64,000 nucleotides of DNA from Desulfosporosinus fructosivorans (GCF_004766045.1 NZ_SPQQ01000003.1:248001-312000), one strand, 5' to 3'. Counted from the stretch's first letter, positions 44,686 to 54,729 are shown. Numbers and translations are program-made. Notes: generated from the sequence alone by a model not told the origin.

Positions 44686-46092
44686 ATGAAGCGAACATGG
44701 CGTTTTTGGGTTGCCTTATGGGCTGGTAAAATGATAAATAAGGGACTTTTAGCGACTGGGAAAAAGGGGACAACCTTACCTGGTAAAATCGCTAATTGGA
44801 TTGATCCTGATATTATGAGGCATCTGAGTGTGGCTTATACGGACGGGATTATTATGATCACAGGGACTAATGGCAAAACAACAACTGCTAATCTCCTCGC
44901 AAGCATACTCCGTCAATCCGGGAAAGAGTTTGCTTTTAACCAGGCTGGGGCAAATCTTGTGACTGGAATTACGGGTGCTTTAATCCAAAATACGCGTTGG
45001 AACGGTTTTTCGAGGGCGAGTCTTGCTTTACTGGAAGTGGATGAAGCAACGGTGCCTAAATTTTGCGAACAGGTGTCGCCTACCTTGGCTATTGTCACTA
45101 ATTTCTTTCGTGATCAGCTTGATCGTTATGGAGAGTTGGATACCACTGTTCGTATGGTCAGAGCGTCTCTACCGAAAGAAACTCTCTTGGTGTTAAATGC
45201 GGATGATCCTTTGGTTGCCCAGTTTGGTACTGATCATGCGTCTGTGATTTACTATGGAGTGGAACGTACCCCAGATAGTCGTAGTGAAAGCGAAGAAACC
45301 AGGGAAGCAAGGTTTTGTCCAGCATGCGGCACTGCCCTTGATTATACGCTTTTTCATTATGGACAATTGGGAATTTTTAATTGCCTAGGGTGTGGATTTC
45401 ACCGCCCCGAACCGGAAATACTAGCTCAAAAAGTCCGCCTGGAGGAGGGTTTGCTTTTGTTCCAGGTGGGTGTAACTTCATTTACTTTATCTCTACAAGG
45501 CTACTATAATTTGTACAACGCGTTGGCAGCAGTTACCGCTGCTCGTCAGCTGAATATAAACGATGTCTTGATTGAAATAGGGTTGCGGGGCTTTATTCCT
45601 CAAGCCGGGCGGATGGAACGTTTTTATTTACCAGAAGGGGAAATCACCTTAACTCTCGTGAAAAACCCCACAGGGTTTGATCAAGTGATTCAGACGATGC
45701 TTGGAGTTAATAAACCCCTTCGGATTTTAATCGGCATTAATGATTTAGCAGCCGATGGAAGGGATATATCCTGGTTGTGGGACGTCAATTTTGAACGCTT
45801 AGGGATGCATGAGGCTTGTATAAATCAAGTGATTTGCACCGGGCTTCGTGCGGAGGACATAGCCTTGAGGCTCAAATATGCAGGAGTATCTGTCGAGAAG
45901 CTGGTCATTGAACATACTTTGGCTGATGCGCTCGATCGTTTGCAAGCAAGCAGAACAGTGCAAGAGGTGGCCTTTATCTTACCCACCTATACATTGTTAT
46001 TTCCGTTGCGTGAGATCCTAGAAGATCGTCAAGAGAAGGCGGGATTGACCGATTCCAAGACGAAGGATCGTGGTGAGGAGGCAAGCGCATGA
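44686..46092 (+). CDS. murT: Lipid II isoglutaminyl synthase, MurT subunit
   Basis: 468 residues, ATG after AAGGAG. Mur-ligase ATP site MITGTNGKTTTANLLASIL, then NQAGANLVTGITGALI and TNFFRDQLDRYGELDTTV. A zinc ribbon (FCPACGTAL ... FNCLGCGFHRPEP) is inserted near residues 205-235, as in characterised MurT. C-terminal DUF1727 domain (NPTGFDQVIQTM, LIGINDLAADGRDISWLWD). MurT activates the D-Glu alpha-carboxylate of lipid II and GatD supplies ammonia, giving D-isoglutamine. Overlaps gatD by four bases. Confidence 0.93.
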   Translation: MKRTWRFWVALWAGKMINKGLLATGKKGTTLPGKIANWIDPDIMRHLSVAYTDGIIMITGTNGKTTTANLLASILRQSGKEFAFNQAGANLVTGITGALIQNTRWNGFSRASLALLEVDEATVPKFCEQVSPTLAIVTNFFRDQLDRYGELDTTVRMVRASLPKETLLVLNADDPLVAQFGTDHASVIYYGVERTPDSRSESEETREARFCPACGTALDYTLFHYGQLGIFNCLGCGFHRPEPEILAQKVRLEEGLLLFQVGVTSFTLSLQGYYNLYNALAAVTAARQLNINDVLIEIGLRGFIPQAGRMERFYLPEGEITLTLVKNPTGFDQVIQTMLGVNKPLRILIGINDLAADGRDISWLWDVNFERLGMHEACINQVICTGLRAEDIALRLKYAGVSVEKLVIEHTLADALDRLQASRTVQEVAFILPTYTLLFPLREILEDRQEKAGLTDSKTKDRGEEASA

Positions 46093-46865
46093 AAATGAAT
46101 ATTTGCCATCTGTATCCAGATTTACTCGATCTATATGGAGATCGAGGGAATATTTTAGCCTTAGCGGCCCGCTGCCGTTGGCGAGGAATAGAACCAGTAA
46201 TTCAGCACGCCTCTTTAGGTGAAGACTTGGACTTTATGGGTATGGATATTCTTTTTCTTGGCGGGGGTTCTGATCGTGAACAGGGCCTGCTGGTTCAGGA
46301 TTTGATGCGGCGGGAAAAGGAACTTCGAAGTGCCATAGAGAATGGTCTGGTCGTTCTATCAATCTGTGGTGGGTATCAAATGTTGGGTAGGTATTATCAA
46401 ATGGCTAATGGAGAAAAAATTCAGGGGTTGGGCATAATAGATATCTGGACCATCGCTGGAGAGAAGCGTTTAATCGGGAATGTTGTTGTGGAGCTTGATG
46501 AACGAGTGCAGAATGTTAACTCGGGTCAAACTGTGGCCCCAAGAGCGACTGGCCTAAAATTAAAAACTTTGGTAGGATTCGAGAATCACTCTGGCAAAAC
46601 GTATTTAGGTGAAGGGGTTATGCCTTTAGGAAAAGTCTTATTTGGGCATGGTAATAACGGAGATGACCGTGAGGAAGGAGTCCGTTACCGCAATGTCTTC
46701 GGCACGTATTTGCATGGACCACTTCTCCCCAAAAACCCACACTTTGCTGATTTGTTATTGACATTAGCGATTTTGAGGCGTGAATCAGAAACTACCTTAA
46801 AGAAACTAGACGACAGTTTGGAAGAATTAGCCCATGAGGCGATGCTTAAAAGGTTATTGAAATAA
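46089..46865 (+). CDS. gatD: Lipid II isoglutaminyl synthase, glutaminase subunit GatD
   Basis: 258 residues. Class I glutaminase (CobB/CobQ-like): nucleophile C93 in LSICGGYQMLGRYY, catalytic histidine in GTYLHGPLLPKNP. LYPDLLDLYGDRGNILAL and FLGGGSDREQ are family marks. It hydrolyses glutamine to feed MurT. The ATGA overlap with murT implies coupled translation of a 1:1 complex. Confidence 0.93.
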   Translation: MKMNICHLYPDLLDLYGDRGNILALAARCRWRGIEPVIQHASLGEDLDFMGMDILFLGGGSDREQGLLVQDLMRREKELRSAIENGLVVLSICGGYQMLGRYYQMANGEKIQGLGIIDIWTIAGEKRLIGNVVVELDERVQNVNSGQTVAPRATGLKLKTLVGFENHSGKTYLGEGVMPLGKVLFGHGNNGDDREEGVRYRNVFGTYLHGPLLPKNPHFADLLLTLAILRRESETTLKKLDDSLEELAHEAMLKRLLK

Positions 46866-47051
46866 CCTTAATTCATTGCTATGGTTGATTTAAGGTAAAA
46901 AACAGTATAGCATGATTGATATACTGATATACTATCGTTAGTAAACATTGTTTCTCAATAATTTGGACTTGATTTTTCCCTCTTACCAAAAATTACATGC
47001 TGAAATAGCCATAATTTCAAGGGGTTTAGGCTAATTTACCCTTATAGTTCG

Positions 47052-47081
47052 TTGACACTTTTTTGCATTACTGTCTATAAT
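47052..47081 (+). promoter_or_regulatory. Consensus sigma-A promoter of the EndoAI/EndoA operon
   Basis: -35 TTGACA (47052-47057), 18-base spacer, -10 TATAAT (47076-47081), 43 bases before the antitoxin start. Both hexamers are perfect consensus. Confidence 0.85.
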
Positions 47082-47123
47082 AGAGTATAGCTTTAGCTAG
47101 CTAAATGACTTGGGGGTGCTAAT

Positions 47124-47402
47124 GTGGCAGAAAGTAAGCGGATTATGATCAGTTTGCCGGAAAGTTTGCTTGCGGAAGTGGACGGGATCGTCACTGTTGA
47201 GAAACGCAATCGCAGCGAATTTATTCGAGAAGCACTTAACAGCATCCTTCACGAACGTCGGAAAAAAGGAATCCACGAGCAAATGCGTAAAGGATACTTG
47301 GAGATGGCGCAACTGAATTTGTCGATAGCTAGGGAGTTGTTTTCTACGGAACAAGAAGTATTAGAGTACTATGAAGAAACGATGGTGGCGTATCAGAGAT
47401 GA
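47124..47402 (+). CDS. ndoAI: Antitoxin EndoAI (MazE-like, ribbon-helix-helix)
   Basis: 92 residues, GTG start after [25 protein letters not shown] and [19 protein letters not shown] form the ribbon-helix-helix DNA-binding fold; the C-terminal ~45 residues are the flexible toxin-binding part. It neutralises EndoA and represses the operon. Overlaps the toxin gene by four bases, the usual arrangement. Confidence 0.92.
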   Translation: MAESKRIMISLPESLLAEVDGIVTVEKRNRSEFIREALNSILHERRKKGIHEQMRKGYLEMAQLNLSIARELFSTEQEVLEYYEETMVAYQR

Positions 47403-47749
47403 TCATAAAACGCGGGGAAATATATTACGCAGAACTTAACCCCGTCGTGGGCTCGGAACAAGGAGGAACTCGTCCAGTCCTCGTGATTCAAAACGACATA
47501 GGGAATCAATTCAGCCCGACGACAATTATTGCTGCAATTACTTCTCAGATTGCAAAAGCAAAATTACCCACTCACGTCGAAGTCCGAGCTAAGCGGAGCG
47601 GTTTAGAACGGGATTCCGTGATTCTAACAGAGCAGATTCGGACGATTGATAAAAGTCGCCTTAAAGAAAAAGTTGCTGTTTTGGATGAAGAAGTGATGCT
47701 TAGGGTTGATCAAGCCATCGAAATTAGTCTGGGACTTGCGGATATTTGA
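47399..47749 (+). CDS. ndoA: mRNA interferase EndoA (MazF/PemK family)
   Basis: 116 residues, full length. [21 protein letters not shown] then [36 protein letters not shown], and [20 protein letters not shown] match the Bacillus EndoA sequence pattern closely, including the catalytic Arg and Thr region. It cleaves single-stranded RNA at a short motif (UACAU in B. subtilis). A terminator follows directly. Confidence 0.95.
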   Translation: MIIKRGEIYYAELNPVVGSEQGGTRPVLVIQNDIGNQFSPTTIIAAITSQIAKAKLPTHVEVRAKRSGLERDSVILTEQIRTIDKSRLKEKVAVLDEEVMLRVDQAIEISLGLADI

Positions 47750-47758
47750 GGAATAAGG

Positions 47759-47800
47759 CAGCGTGGCGGAGACACAACCGACGCTGTTTTTATTTATTTT
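47759..47800 (+). terminator. Terminator of ndoAI-ndoA
   Basis: CAGCGT...CGG pairs with CCG-ACGCTG (47760-47787), followed by TTTTTATTTATTTTT. It lies over what would be the N-terminal extension of the next frame, which supports the later start chosen there. Confidence 0.8.
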
Positions 47801-47834
47801 TATGACAAGATTTCGTGAGAGGAGACGTGGGTGG

Positions 47835-48545
47835 GTGTTAAGGAAACCAGTGATTGGAATTACAGCGGCTCATTGTAAGGAAGAACTAAAGACATTTCCG
47901 CGGCATTATTATGTTGAGAGTATTCGAAAGGCGGGTGGGATTCCGCTAATTCTTCCGCCAGTCCGGACAACAGAAGAGGCTACTGATGTTTTGAATCTCA
48001 TTAGCGGTTTGCTTTTAACAGGTGGAGGGGATATTTCTCCCGTGTACTTAAGAGAGGATCCTCAGCGCGAAGTTGGTGAATGTTTTCCCGAACGGGATTT
48101 TAGTGAATTATTGCTTTCTCAGTTGGCCATGCAACATGATCTTCCCATTCTAGGTATTTGTCGCGGCATTCAGGTTTTGGCTGTCGCAGCTGGGGGAGAA
48201 ATCTATCAGGACATTTTCAACCAATATCCTAGTGCGATGCAACATAGCCAAACTGCCCCACGACAATACGCTTGGCATGATGTAAATATCGTAGAGGAAT
48301 CGCTTCTTTTTCGTCTTCTTAATAAGACGAAAATAAGTGTCAATAGTCTACATCATCAAGCTGTATCAGCAATCCCACAAGGATTTATCCACTGTGCACT
48401 AGCCTCCGATGGAATCATAGAAGGGATAGAGAAGCCAGGCGCTAAGTTTTGTCTCGGGGTTCAGTGGCACCCTGAAAGCATGATGGAAACGGAAGCTCAC
48501 AGCAAGGTCTTGTTTAAAGGCTTTGTTAAAGCATGTATAGCTTAG
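47835..48545 (+). CDS. Class C26 gamma-glutamyl hydrolase-like amidase (PuuD family)
   Basis: 236 residues from the GTG at 47835 (GAGAGGAGAC upstream), giving the typical N-terminus MLRKPVIGITAAH. An upstream GTG at 47763 would read through the terminator. LLTGGGDISPVYL, the nucleophile elbow ILGICRGIQVLAVAAGG, and the histidine/glutamate pair VQWHPESM mark the class I glutamine-amidotransferase fold. Relatives cleave gamma-glutamyl-GABA in putrescine breakdown or other gamma-glutamyl compounds. No putrescine genes are adjacent; substrate open. Confidence 0.8.
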   Translation: MLRKPVIGITAAHCKEELKTFPRHYYVESIRKAGGIPLILPPVRTTEEATDVLNLISGLLLTGGGDISPVYLREDPQREVGECFPERDFSELLLSQLAMQHDLPILGICRGIQVLAVAAGGEIYQDIFNQYPSAMQHSQTAPRQYAWHDVNIVEESLLFRLLNKTKISVNSLHHQAVSAIPQGFIHCALASDGIIEGIEKPGAKFCLGVQWHPESMMETEAHSKVLFKGFVKACIA

Positions 48546-48572
48546 ATGTAGGATAGGCTAGCTAATAATATC

Positions 48573-48620
48573 TCATTAAATTAGAGATGACTCTTCACAG
48601 AGTTCTCTCTAATTTAATGA
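48573..48620 (+). promoter_or_regulatory. Long leader hairpin before the ABC exporter genes
   Basis: TCATTAAATTAGAG (48573-48586) pairs perfectly with CTCTAATTTAATGA (48607-48620); the loop forms an inner GACTCT/AGAGTT stem. No T tail. It ends 38 bases before the ATPase ATG. Confidence 0.55.
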
Positions 48621-48658
48621 GCAGAATCCTGAGAAACTTATGTAGAAGGGAGACGACT

Positions 48659-49399
48659 ATGACAGAATCTGAACTCAGTCAACCTATGCTTTCAGTGCAA
48701 AACCTTTCTAAGAAATATGGAAAGCACCTAGCCGTCGACCAATTGAACTTTATGCTTCATAGAGGAGAAGTTGTTGGTTTATTAGGCCCTAACGGGGCGG
48801 GAAAAAGCACCTTGATCAAATGTATCGTCGGATTGTTGAGGCCGTCCAGTGGTGAGATTCATATTAACGGACATGCCCGGGGATCTCGAGCAGCCCGGCA
48901 AACGAGCGCCTACGTTTCGGAAATTCCTCAGCTATATGCCATGCTCTCGGTATGGCAACATCTTCAATTTATTACTAGTGCTTACGAAGTTGAACACTGG
49001 GAGGAAAAAGCGGAAGCGTTATTAAAGACGTTTGAAATCTGGGATAAGAAAGATGAATTTGTAAAGACACTTTCTAAAGGAATGCGTCAAAAACTTTCAC
49101 TTTGCTGTGGCGTGATTTCAAATGCGCAGCTTGTCTTTCTAGATGAACCTATGGTGGGATTAGATCCGAAGGCGATCAAGAACTTAAAGGATCTGATTCA
49201 GCAACTGAAAGACGAGGGGAAAACGTTATTCATTAGTACACATTTGCTCGATCCCATTGAGAGCATATGCAACCGTGTAATTGTGCTCAAAAAAGGGAAA
49301 ATCATTGCCGAAGGTAGTTTAGAAGATTTGCGACACCAGTTAGGGGAAGAACACGCTTCCCTTGAGGAAGTTTTCCTTGAGGTGACAGCTGATGTCTGA
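48659..49399 (+). CDS. ABC transporter ATP-binding protein (exporter type)
   Basis: 246 residues from the ATG at 48659 (AAGGGAG upstream). Walker A LLGPNGAGKSTLIKC, signature LSKGMRQKLSLC, Walker B LVFLDEPMVGLDP, H-loop FISTHLLDPIE. The C-terminal EEHASLEEVFLEVT end is typical of CcmA/DrrA/YxlF-like exporters. It pairs with the membrane protein that overlaps it by eight bases. Substrate unknown. Confidence 0.88.
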   Translation: MTESELSQPMLSVQNLSKKYGKHLAVDQLNFMLHRGEVVGLLGPNGAGKSTLIKCIVGLLRPSSGEIHINGHARGSRAARQTSAYVSEIPQLYAMLSVWQHLQFITSAYEVEHWEEKAEALLKTFEIWDKKDEFVKTLSKGMRQKLSLCCGVISNAQLVFLDEPMVGLDPKAIKNLKDLIQQLKDEGKTLFISTHLLDPIESICNRVIVLKKGKIIAEGSLEDLRHQLGEEHASLEEVFLEVTADV

Positions 49400-51017
49400 T
49401 TATCTACTGATGCTCAAGTTTGACATGCGGAAGCTCATTAACTATATCGTAGAAATTCGACGTACCCCCAAGAAATTGATCAGCTATTTTTTGTTTGTGG
49501 CTTGGATAGTCATTGTCATGTTTCCTCAGTTAAAGAATAAAAAAAGCATTTCTATTGCGATGAATGATACAGTTGTTCAAATTATGTTGGGCGGTTTTGC
49601 ACTATTGTTGAGTGCTTTTGTTTTCTTCACACTTTTTTCCGCACTTAAGAAACTATCCTATACGTTTGGGATGGGAGATGTGAACTTGCTTTTTCCATCT
49701 CCGCTGGAACCTCAACGTATTTTATTTTGGAGTATGTTAAAAAAGATCCCCATTTCGCTTGCTCAGACTGTCCTGCCGGTATTGTTTTTGACCCCGACCC
49801 TGTTAAATTTAGGTCTTCGGCCGCAAGGTATCTTTTTTGTTTATGTATCCTTTGTCTCCCTAGCTCTCCTCATGTCTCCACTGGCATTTTTAGTCTTTTT
49901 GCTTTCTGTGCGTTACCAAAAAGGACAGTGGGTCGCAAGTATAATAACGTGTTCTGTAATATGGCTGGTTGGCTGCTGGGTTTGGCAGGTTAGAGGAGAT
50001 CTCAGCCTTCTGAACCTAATAACGGGCTACCAGGCCGGAGGGGTGAGGCAGTTTCCCGTAGTGGGTTGGATACTTCAGGTTGCAGTTGCTGCTTTTTATG
50101 GGGCGAGTCGCGACACTTATCTAGCTCTCTTTGGGATCGTGTTAACTTTAGGAATTGTAAATTTTGCAGTGTTTGGACTGGCTAAGGACTATTATGAAGA
50201 TGTACTTGATCACGCCGCCAAAATTGAAGAAGCCCGTAGTCTTAAAAGGAGTGGTCGCCGACCGCAACTTTCCGACGCCTTTGCTAAGCTTCGCAGGGAA
50301 CGGAAGATCACTGTCCAAGGAACGTATGCTGAAAGCAAGGCCTTTTTATTTAAACAAATCGTCAGTTACCGCTCAACGGGGTTTAATGAGTATTTCGGTT
50401 TTCTAGCTCCGCTGGCGGTGCTGGCTGGAGTATTAATTGGTTTTATGGCTAGCCAGAGAGGGAGTGATCCTTCGGAATGGCTTTTTACTTTCAATGGAAT
50501 TATCGCATATATCCTCCTTCTCAGCAGCACGACCAGTCCTGTCAGTTCAGAATTGGCGCTACCCTATATTTATGTTCTTCCTGGAACATTTTACAAAAAG
50601 ATCTTAGCTCTTAATGCTATACCTTTGATACGTTTTGCTATCAATATCTTGCTACTTAATCTAAGCTACACCTTTATGGCCGAGGGGGGTAGGAAGCTTT
50701 GGATCGCGGCTATTGCCCTTTCTTTGATTATGGTATCTACTTATTTCGAGTTAGGGAATTCTCTAATTCTAGGAAACGTGCTACTTCCATCCTCCTTAGA
50801 TCGGAAGATTTTCTATCCCTTACTTATTTTTGTGCAAATCATAGTTATTGCTGTCCCGGCTGGTCTTATCGGAGGGAGCCTTTATTGGATTTTTCGAAGT
50901 GAAATAGCCTTCGAGTTAGGAGTTATTCTGGCAAATCTCGGGATTGGCTTTCTGCTCTTAGGATTCTCAGACAAACTGTTTGGCTATATTGAAATGCAGG
51001 AGTTTAATGATTCGTAA
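49392..51017 (+). CDS. Putative ABC exporter permease
   Basis: 541 residues, about 12 membrane helices in two blocks separated by a soluble, basic segment (~residues 275-320; RSLKRSGRRPQLSDAFAKL). It looks like the putative ABC exporter family of Firmicutes, often next to a CcmA-type ATPase. Motifs defining a substrate are not visible. With the upstream ATPase it should form one exporter. A strong terminator follows. Confidence 0.75.
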   Translation: MSDYLLMLKFDMRKLINYIVEIRRTPKKLISYFLFVAWIVIVMFPQLKNKKSISIAMNDTVVQIMLGGFALLLSAFVFFTLFSALKKLSYTFGMGDVNLLFPSPLEPQRILFWSMLKKIPISLAQTVLPVLFLTPTLLNLGLRPQGIFFVYVSFVSLALLMSPLAFLVFLLSVRYQKGQWVASIITCSVIWLVGCWVWQVRGDLSLLNLITGYQAGGVRQFPVVGWILQVAVAAFYGASRDTYLALFGIVLTLGIVNFAVFGLAKDYYEDVLDHAAKIEEARSLKRSGRRPQLSDAFAKLRRERKITVQGTYAESKAFLFKQIVSYRSTGFNEYFGFLAPLAVLAGVLIGFMASQRGSDPSEWLFTFNGIIAYILLLSSTTSPVSSELALPYIYVLPGTFYKKILALNAIPLIRFAINILLLNLSYTFMAEGGRKLWIAAIALSLIMVSTYFELGNSLILGNVLLPSSLDRKIFYPLLIFVQIIVIAVPAGLIGGSLYWIFRSEIAFELGVILANLGIGFLLLGFSDKLFGYIEMQEFNDS

Positions 51018-51024
51018 CAAAAAC

Positions 51025-51066
51025 GAAGGCACCTGCCGTCCATAGCAGGTGCCTTCTCCATTTTTG
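51025..51066 (+). terminator. Terminator of the ABC exporter operon
   Basis: GAAGGCACCTGC (51025-51036) and GCAGGTGCCTTC (51045-51056) form a perfect 12-bp stem; tail TCCATTTTTGG. Confidence 0.85.
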
Positions 51067-51333
51067 GTGTCGCGCCATCAGCGCGATCTCAATGTCAGCT
51101 CATCTGTAGTTTAAAATATGGGTGGTTCTTTGTCAATCCGGAAAAGCATAGATGTATAAGAGATGTGATATTGAGAGAGAAAATTGTATATAATACGCTT
51201 ATAGAATCAATGTTTCATGTATACATTATACTCAGTATATTAATAGAGGAATTAATAGAGGATACAACGAATTAAACTAAAATAAATGCTTAAATTTGGA
51301 GAGCAAAATTAGAAAAATGGAAGGAGTACCCGC
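51067..51333. other. Upstream region of the amino-acid importer operon
   Basis: No gene. A TATAAT at 51189-51194 is a plausible -10 but lacks a good -35. ATGTATACAT (51218-51227) is a perfect 10-base palindrome in an AT-rich run and may be a regulator site. Confidence 0.4.
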
Positions 51334-52059
51334 TTGATTCAATTAGAAGGCGTCAATAAACACTTTGGTCATTTACACGTTCTCAAAGATATCAATCTAA
51401 ATGTAAAATCGGGGGAAAAACTAGTTGTCATTGGCCCTAGTGGATCAGGCAAGAGCACGTTGATACGGTGCATGAACCTTCTGGAAAAACCGAGTTCTGG
51501 AAAAGTTACTGTTGATGGAGTGGAAATTACAGCTCATAAGGCCCAAGTTGCCAAAGTTCGTCAGTCCGTGGCAATGGTCTTTCAACAATTTAATCTTTAT
51601 CCTCATAAAACGGTCCTAGAAAATTTAACCCTCGCTCCAATGCTGATTAAGGGAGTCTCTAAGGAAGAAGCTACAACGGACGGAATGGCTTATCTTAAGC
51701 GTGTTGGGTTAAGTGAAAAATTCAATGTGTATCCATCACAACTTTCTGGTGGTCAGCAGCAACGTGTGGCTATTGCTCGTGCGTTGGCTATGCGACCGAA
51801 AATTATGCTCTTTGATGAGCCAACATCGGCTCTAGATCCGGAAATGATCCAGGAAGTCTTAGATGTTATGATTGATTTAGCTCATGAGGGTATCACAATG
51901 GTTGTTGTCACCCATGAAATGGGCTTTGCTAAAACAGTTGCTGATCGTGTCATCTTTATGGATGATGGATTTATAGTAGAATCCAATACTCCGCATCAGT
52001 TTTTCGACAATCCAACGAATGAACGTACTAAGTCATTTTTAAGCCGTATTTTGCGCTAA
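51334..52059 (+). CDS. glnQ: Polar amino-acid ABC transporter ATPase (GlnQ type)
   Basis: 241 residues, TTG start after GGAAGGAG. Walker [17 protein letters not shown]-loop [17 protein letters not shown], signature [15 protein letters not shown], Walker [15 protein letters not shown]-loop [28 protein letters not shown] is the standard GlnQ/HisP tail. It powers uptake of glutamine, glutamate or a related polar amino acid with the three genes that follow. Confidence 0.93.
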   Translation: MIQLEGVNKHFGHLHVLKDINLNVKSGEKLVVIGPSGSGKSTLIRCMNLLEKPSSGKVTVDGVEITAHKAQVAKVRQSVAMVFQQFNLYPHKTVLENLTLAPMLIKGVSKEEATTDGMAYLKRVGLSEKFNVYPSQLSGGQQQRVAIARALAMRPKIMLFDEPTSALDPEMIQEVLDVMIDLAHEGITMVVVTHEMGFAKTVADRVIFMDDGFIVESNTPHQFFDNPTNERTKSFLSRILR

Positions 52060-52155
52060 CTATATTTCGGCTTAAATCGTTCACGTGAGTTGGTCTAGGT
52101 TACTAAGAAAGCGCAGTTTTACTGCGACAAGAGAATGAAATGAGGAGGATTTTGA

Positions 52156-52968
52156 ATGAAGAAAGCTGGATTGGTGCTAACAAGTTTATTATTAGTTGTT
52201 GGTTTGGTAACTGGGTGCGGGTCAACTCCACCTGCGGCTACTCCAAATGCTGCAACGGATATGTCGGCCGATGTCAAGGCTATTAAAGACCGGGGTGTCC
52301 TCAAAGTTGGGGTTAAAGTAGATGTTCCCAATTTCGGATATAAAGACCCCAAGACGGAAAAAATTGAAGGTTTTGAAATTGATTTGGCTAATGTAATCTC
52401 CAAGAAGATTATTGGAACTGAAAAAATTGAAACCCAAGCGGTTACTGCAAAAACTCGGGGACCTTTGCTAGATAGCGGGGAGGTAGACTTAGTTATTGCG
52501 ACCTTTACCGTTACAGAAGAACGCAAAAAGAGTTACAACTTTTCTGATGCTTATTTTGTAGATGGTGTAAGACTAATGGTTAAAAAAGATGCTGGTATTG
52601 CAAGCTTAAAAGATTTGGACGGGAAAAAGATTGGTGTAGCGCAAAGCGCGACCAGCAAGAAAGCAATTCAGGAACAAGCGGATAAGGTTGGAGCAAAAAT
52701 CAGCTTCTTGGAGTATGCTACCTATCCAGAAATAAAGACTGCCCTGGTTTCCGGTAGGGTGGATTGTTTCTCCGTAGATGGCTCCATTCTTTCTGGATAT
52801 TTGGATGATTCGACAGTTATTTTAGCAGATAGTTTTAGTCCTCAAGATTATGGAGTTGCCTCTAAAAAAGGAAATGACGGATTAGCCAAATTGGTTAACA
52901 CGACGATTGCTGACCTGAAAACATCAGGAGAACTTGATAAAATGATCGAAAAGTGGGGGCTTAAATAG
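52156..52968 (+). CDS. Amino-acid-binding lipoprotein (family 3 solute-binding protein)
   Basis: 270 residues, ATG after GAGGAG. Lipoprotein signal with lipobox LVTGC (C21). DRGVLKVGVKVDVPNFGYKD, IEGFEIDLANVISKK, DLVIATFTVTEERKKSYNFS and KDLDGKKIGVAQSATSKKAI are the two-lobe ligand-site motifs of SBP_bac_3. The pattern is closest by eye to PEB1/GlnH-type aspartate/glutamate/glutamine binders. It captures substrate outside the membrane. Confidence 0.9.
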   Translation: MKKAGLVLTSLLLVVGLVTGCGSTPPAATPNAATDMSADVKAIKDRGVLKVGVKVDVPNFGYKDPKTEKIEGFEIDLANVISKKIIGTEKIETQAVTAKTRGPLLDSGEVDLVIATFTVTEERKKSYNFSDAYFVDGVRLMVKKDAGIASLKDLDGKKIGVAQSATSKKAIQEQADKVGAKISFLEYATYPEIKTALVSGRVDCFSVDGSILSGYLDDSTVILADSFSPQDYGVASKKGNDGLAKLVNTTIADLKTSGELDKMIEKWGLK

Positions 52969-53639
52969 TGGTCGGACCTTTTGCCTGGTTTAAATGGGAA
53001 GCGCTTTTCCGTGACTGGGCAGTATTTGCTGAAGGGTTTAAAGTTACCATTATGGTAACAGTCCTCTCCCTTACATTGGCACTCATACTCGGGATCATAT
53101 TTGGGGTATTGGGAACCTCTCAGTGGACACTAGCCAAGGTAGTGAGTCGTGTTTATGTGGAATTTATTCAAAACACGCCACTTGTAATCCAGGTTTACTT
53201 CTTGTATCATGTGCTTCCTCACCTGGGCATTATGTTACCTGTTTTTGCAGTGGGTGTTTTGGGTGTCGGTGTGTATCATGGTGCTTATATTGCGGAAGTG
53301 GTCAGAGCAGGAATCAACTCGATCCACAGAGGACAGATGGAAGCAGCCTTATCCCAGGGATTTAATTTCTGGGGGGCCATGCGACATGTCATCTTGCCAC
53401 AGGCAGCTCGCATTGTTCTGCCACCGCTCACAAATCAAGCGGTGAACTTAATTAAAAATACATCGGTACTAGCCATGGTCGCAGGCGGTGACCTAATGTA
53501 TCGTGCAGACTCTTGGTCAAGCGATAATATCTATTACGGACCTGCATATGTTGTCGTCGGTCTGCTCTATCTCCTACTATGTTTACCCCTAGCGACACTG
53601 ACACGTCGCCTAGAACGTAAGGCGGGGGTGTCAACATGA
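52968..53639 (+). CDS. Amino-acid ABC transporter permease 1
   Basis: 223 residues, GTG start sharing one base with the preceding TAG. Five helices; [19 protein letters not shown] at the N-terminus, [19 protein letters not shown] and [25 protein letters not shown] (EAA loop that docks on the ATPase). HisM/GlnP-type fold. Overlaps the next permease by four bases (ATGA). Confidence 0.9.
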   Translation: MVGPFAWFKWEALFRDWAVFAEGFKVTIMVTVLSLTLALILGIIFGVLGTSQWTLAKVVSRVYVEFIQNTPLVIQVYFLYHVLPHLGIMLPVFAVGVLGVGVYHGAYIAEVVRAGINSIHRGQMEAALSQGFNFWGAMRHVILPQAARIVLPPLTNQAVNLIKNTSVLAMVAGGDLMYRADSWSSDNIYYGPAYVVVGLLYLLLCLPLATLTRRLERKAGVST

Positions 53640-54286
53640 TTCAAGAACTCTTAAAGCCCGAGATATTTCGGTTTTTTGGTCAAGGACTTTTGACTACTCT
53701 TTACATTGCTGTCATGGCCATTTTGATTAGTTTTGTCTTTGGAACGTTCCTGGGCATTGCTCGGTACTCCAAGCAAGCTGTTCTAGGAAGACTCGCGGCT
53801 ATATACATTGAATGTGTCCGAAATATTCCTATGCTGCTGTTTATATTGGTTTTTCGGTTTATGACCACGCTAAAACCAATTAATTCCGGGATAGCCGCTA
53901 TCGCGGTCTTCACGTCGGCAATCATAGCCGAAATTGTTCGAGGTGGCTTAAATTCGATCGATGAAGGACAATGGGAAGCGGCGAAGTCGCAGGGATTTTC
54001 TTATCGCCATACTTTAATTTATATTATCTTGCCACAAGCTATGCACAAGATGATTCCACCTTTAGTATCTCAGTTTATTACGGTTATTAAAGACACATCG
54101 TTTGTCTGGCTTATCGGCGTGGAAGATCTCACGGGTAAGGGTATGATCATTTTAGGACAACTCGTTTCTACCAGTCAGATCTTTGCCGTGTTTGGCATGA
54201 TTGCTTTAACGTATTTCGTAATGAATTATTCACTTTCGATTTTAGCCCGGAGGCAACAGCTCAAAATGAGGCATCAAAGTTATTAA
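53636..54286 (+). CDS. Amino-acid ABC transporter permease 2
   Basis: 216 residues. [49 protein letters not shown] and the EAA loop [18 protein letters not shown] match HisMQ-type permeases (each stretch read in parts). Together with permease 1 it forms the heterodimeric channel; the order ATPase-binding protein-permease-permease is that of glutamine/glutamate systems. Final gene before a perfect terminator. Confidence 0.9.
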   Translation: MIQELLKPEIFRFFGQGLLTTLYIAVMAILISFVFGTFLGIARYSKQAVLGRLAAIYIECVRNIPMLLFILVFRFMTTLKPINSGIAAIAVFTSAIIAEIVRGGLNSIDEGQWEAAKSQGFSYRHTLIYIILPQAMHKMIPPLVSQFITVIKDTSFVWLIGVEDLTGKGMIILGQLVSTSQIFAVFGMIALTYFVMNYSLSILARRQQLKMRHQSY

Positions 54287-54330
54287 CTTGATGAAAAAGG
54301 GCCTTCAAGGCAATTTTAATTTTGATAGTA

Positions 54331-54363
54331 GGCGACCCCAATTGGGGTCGCCAATTTTTTTTT
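54331..54363 (+). terminator. Terminator of the amino-acid importer operon
   Basis: A perfect 11-bp self-complementary stem, GGCGACCCCAA/TTGGGGTCGCC (54331-54352), then AATTTTTTTTTT. Confidence 0.9.
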
Positions 54364-54729
54364 TAACCTTGGTTGAATTCTTGCATAGGGCAAGTAATTG
54401 TTGTTTTTAGACATCATTGAGATGTCATGGGTTCGTTGAAGATCCCAGGGAAGGATGTTGAGGAGGGGATTGTAGCTTAAATAAAGATTCTAGAGAATGA
54501 CTCCAGTGGGTCTGATGAATAAATCGAGAAGTAGGGATTTTAGACTAGTCTCTTCTTCATGAGTATCAGTCGAGGGATAATATGGCATCTTTCAGTTCAC
54601 CTACCTATGTAAAGGTGGTATAATTTCGAGAGAAAATAGTCGGTAATTCACTAGGCTTTTCAAGATAAGATTGTTAACGTAAATAATTCCCGTACCGTCT
54701 ACGAACGCTATAAATAAAAGCCAAAACTA
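54364..54729. other. Non-coding region before repeat copy C
   Basis: No credible gene. AT-rich, with GGTGGTATAATTT near 54613-54625 giving a plausible -10 (TATAAT) for a transcript that would enter repeat copy C and the Crp gene. A minus-strand 65-codon frame at 54674-54871 has no family and no ribosome site. Confidence 0.4.

Noticed and set aside
47763-47834. Longer start for the class C26 amidase
   Set aside because: It would translate through the EndoA terminator; the GTG at 47835 has a good ribosome site and gives the family N-terminus.
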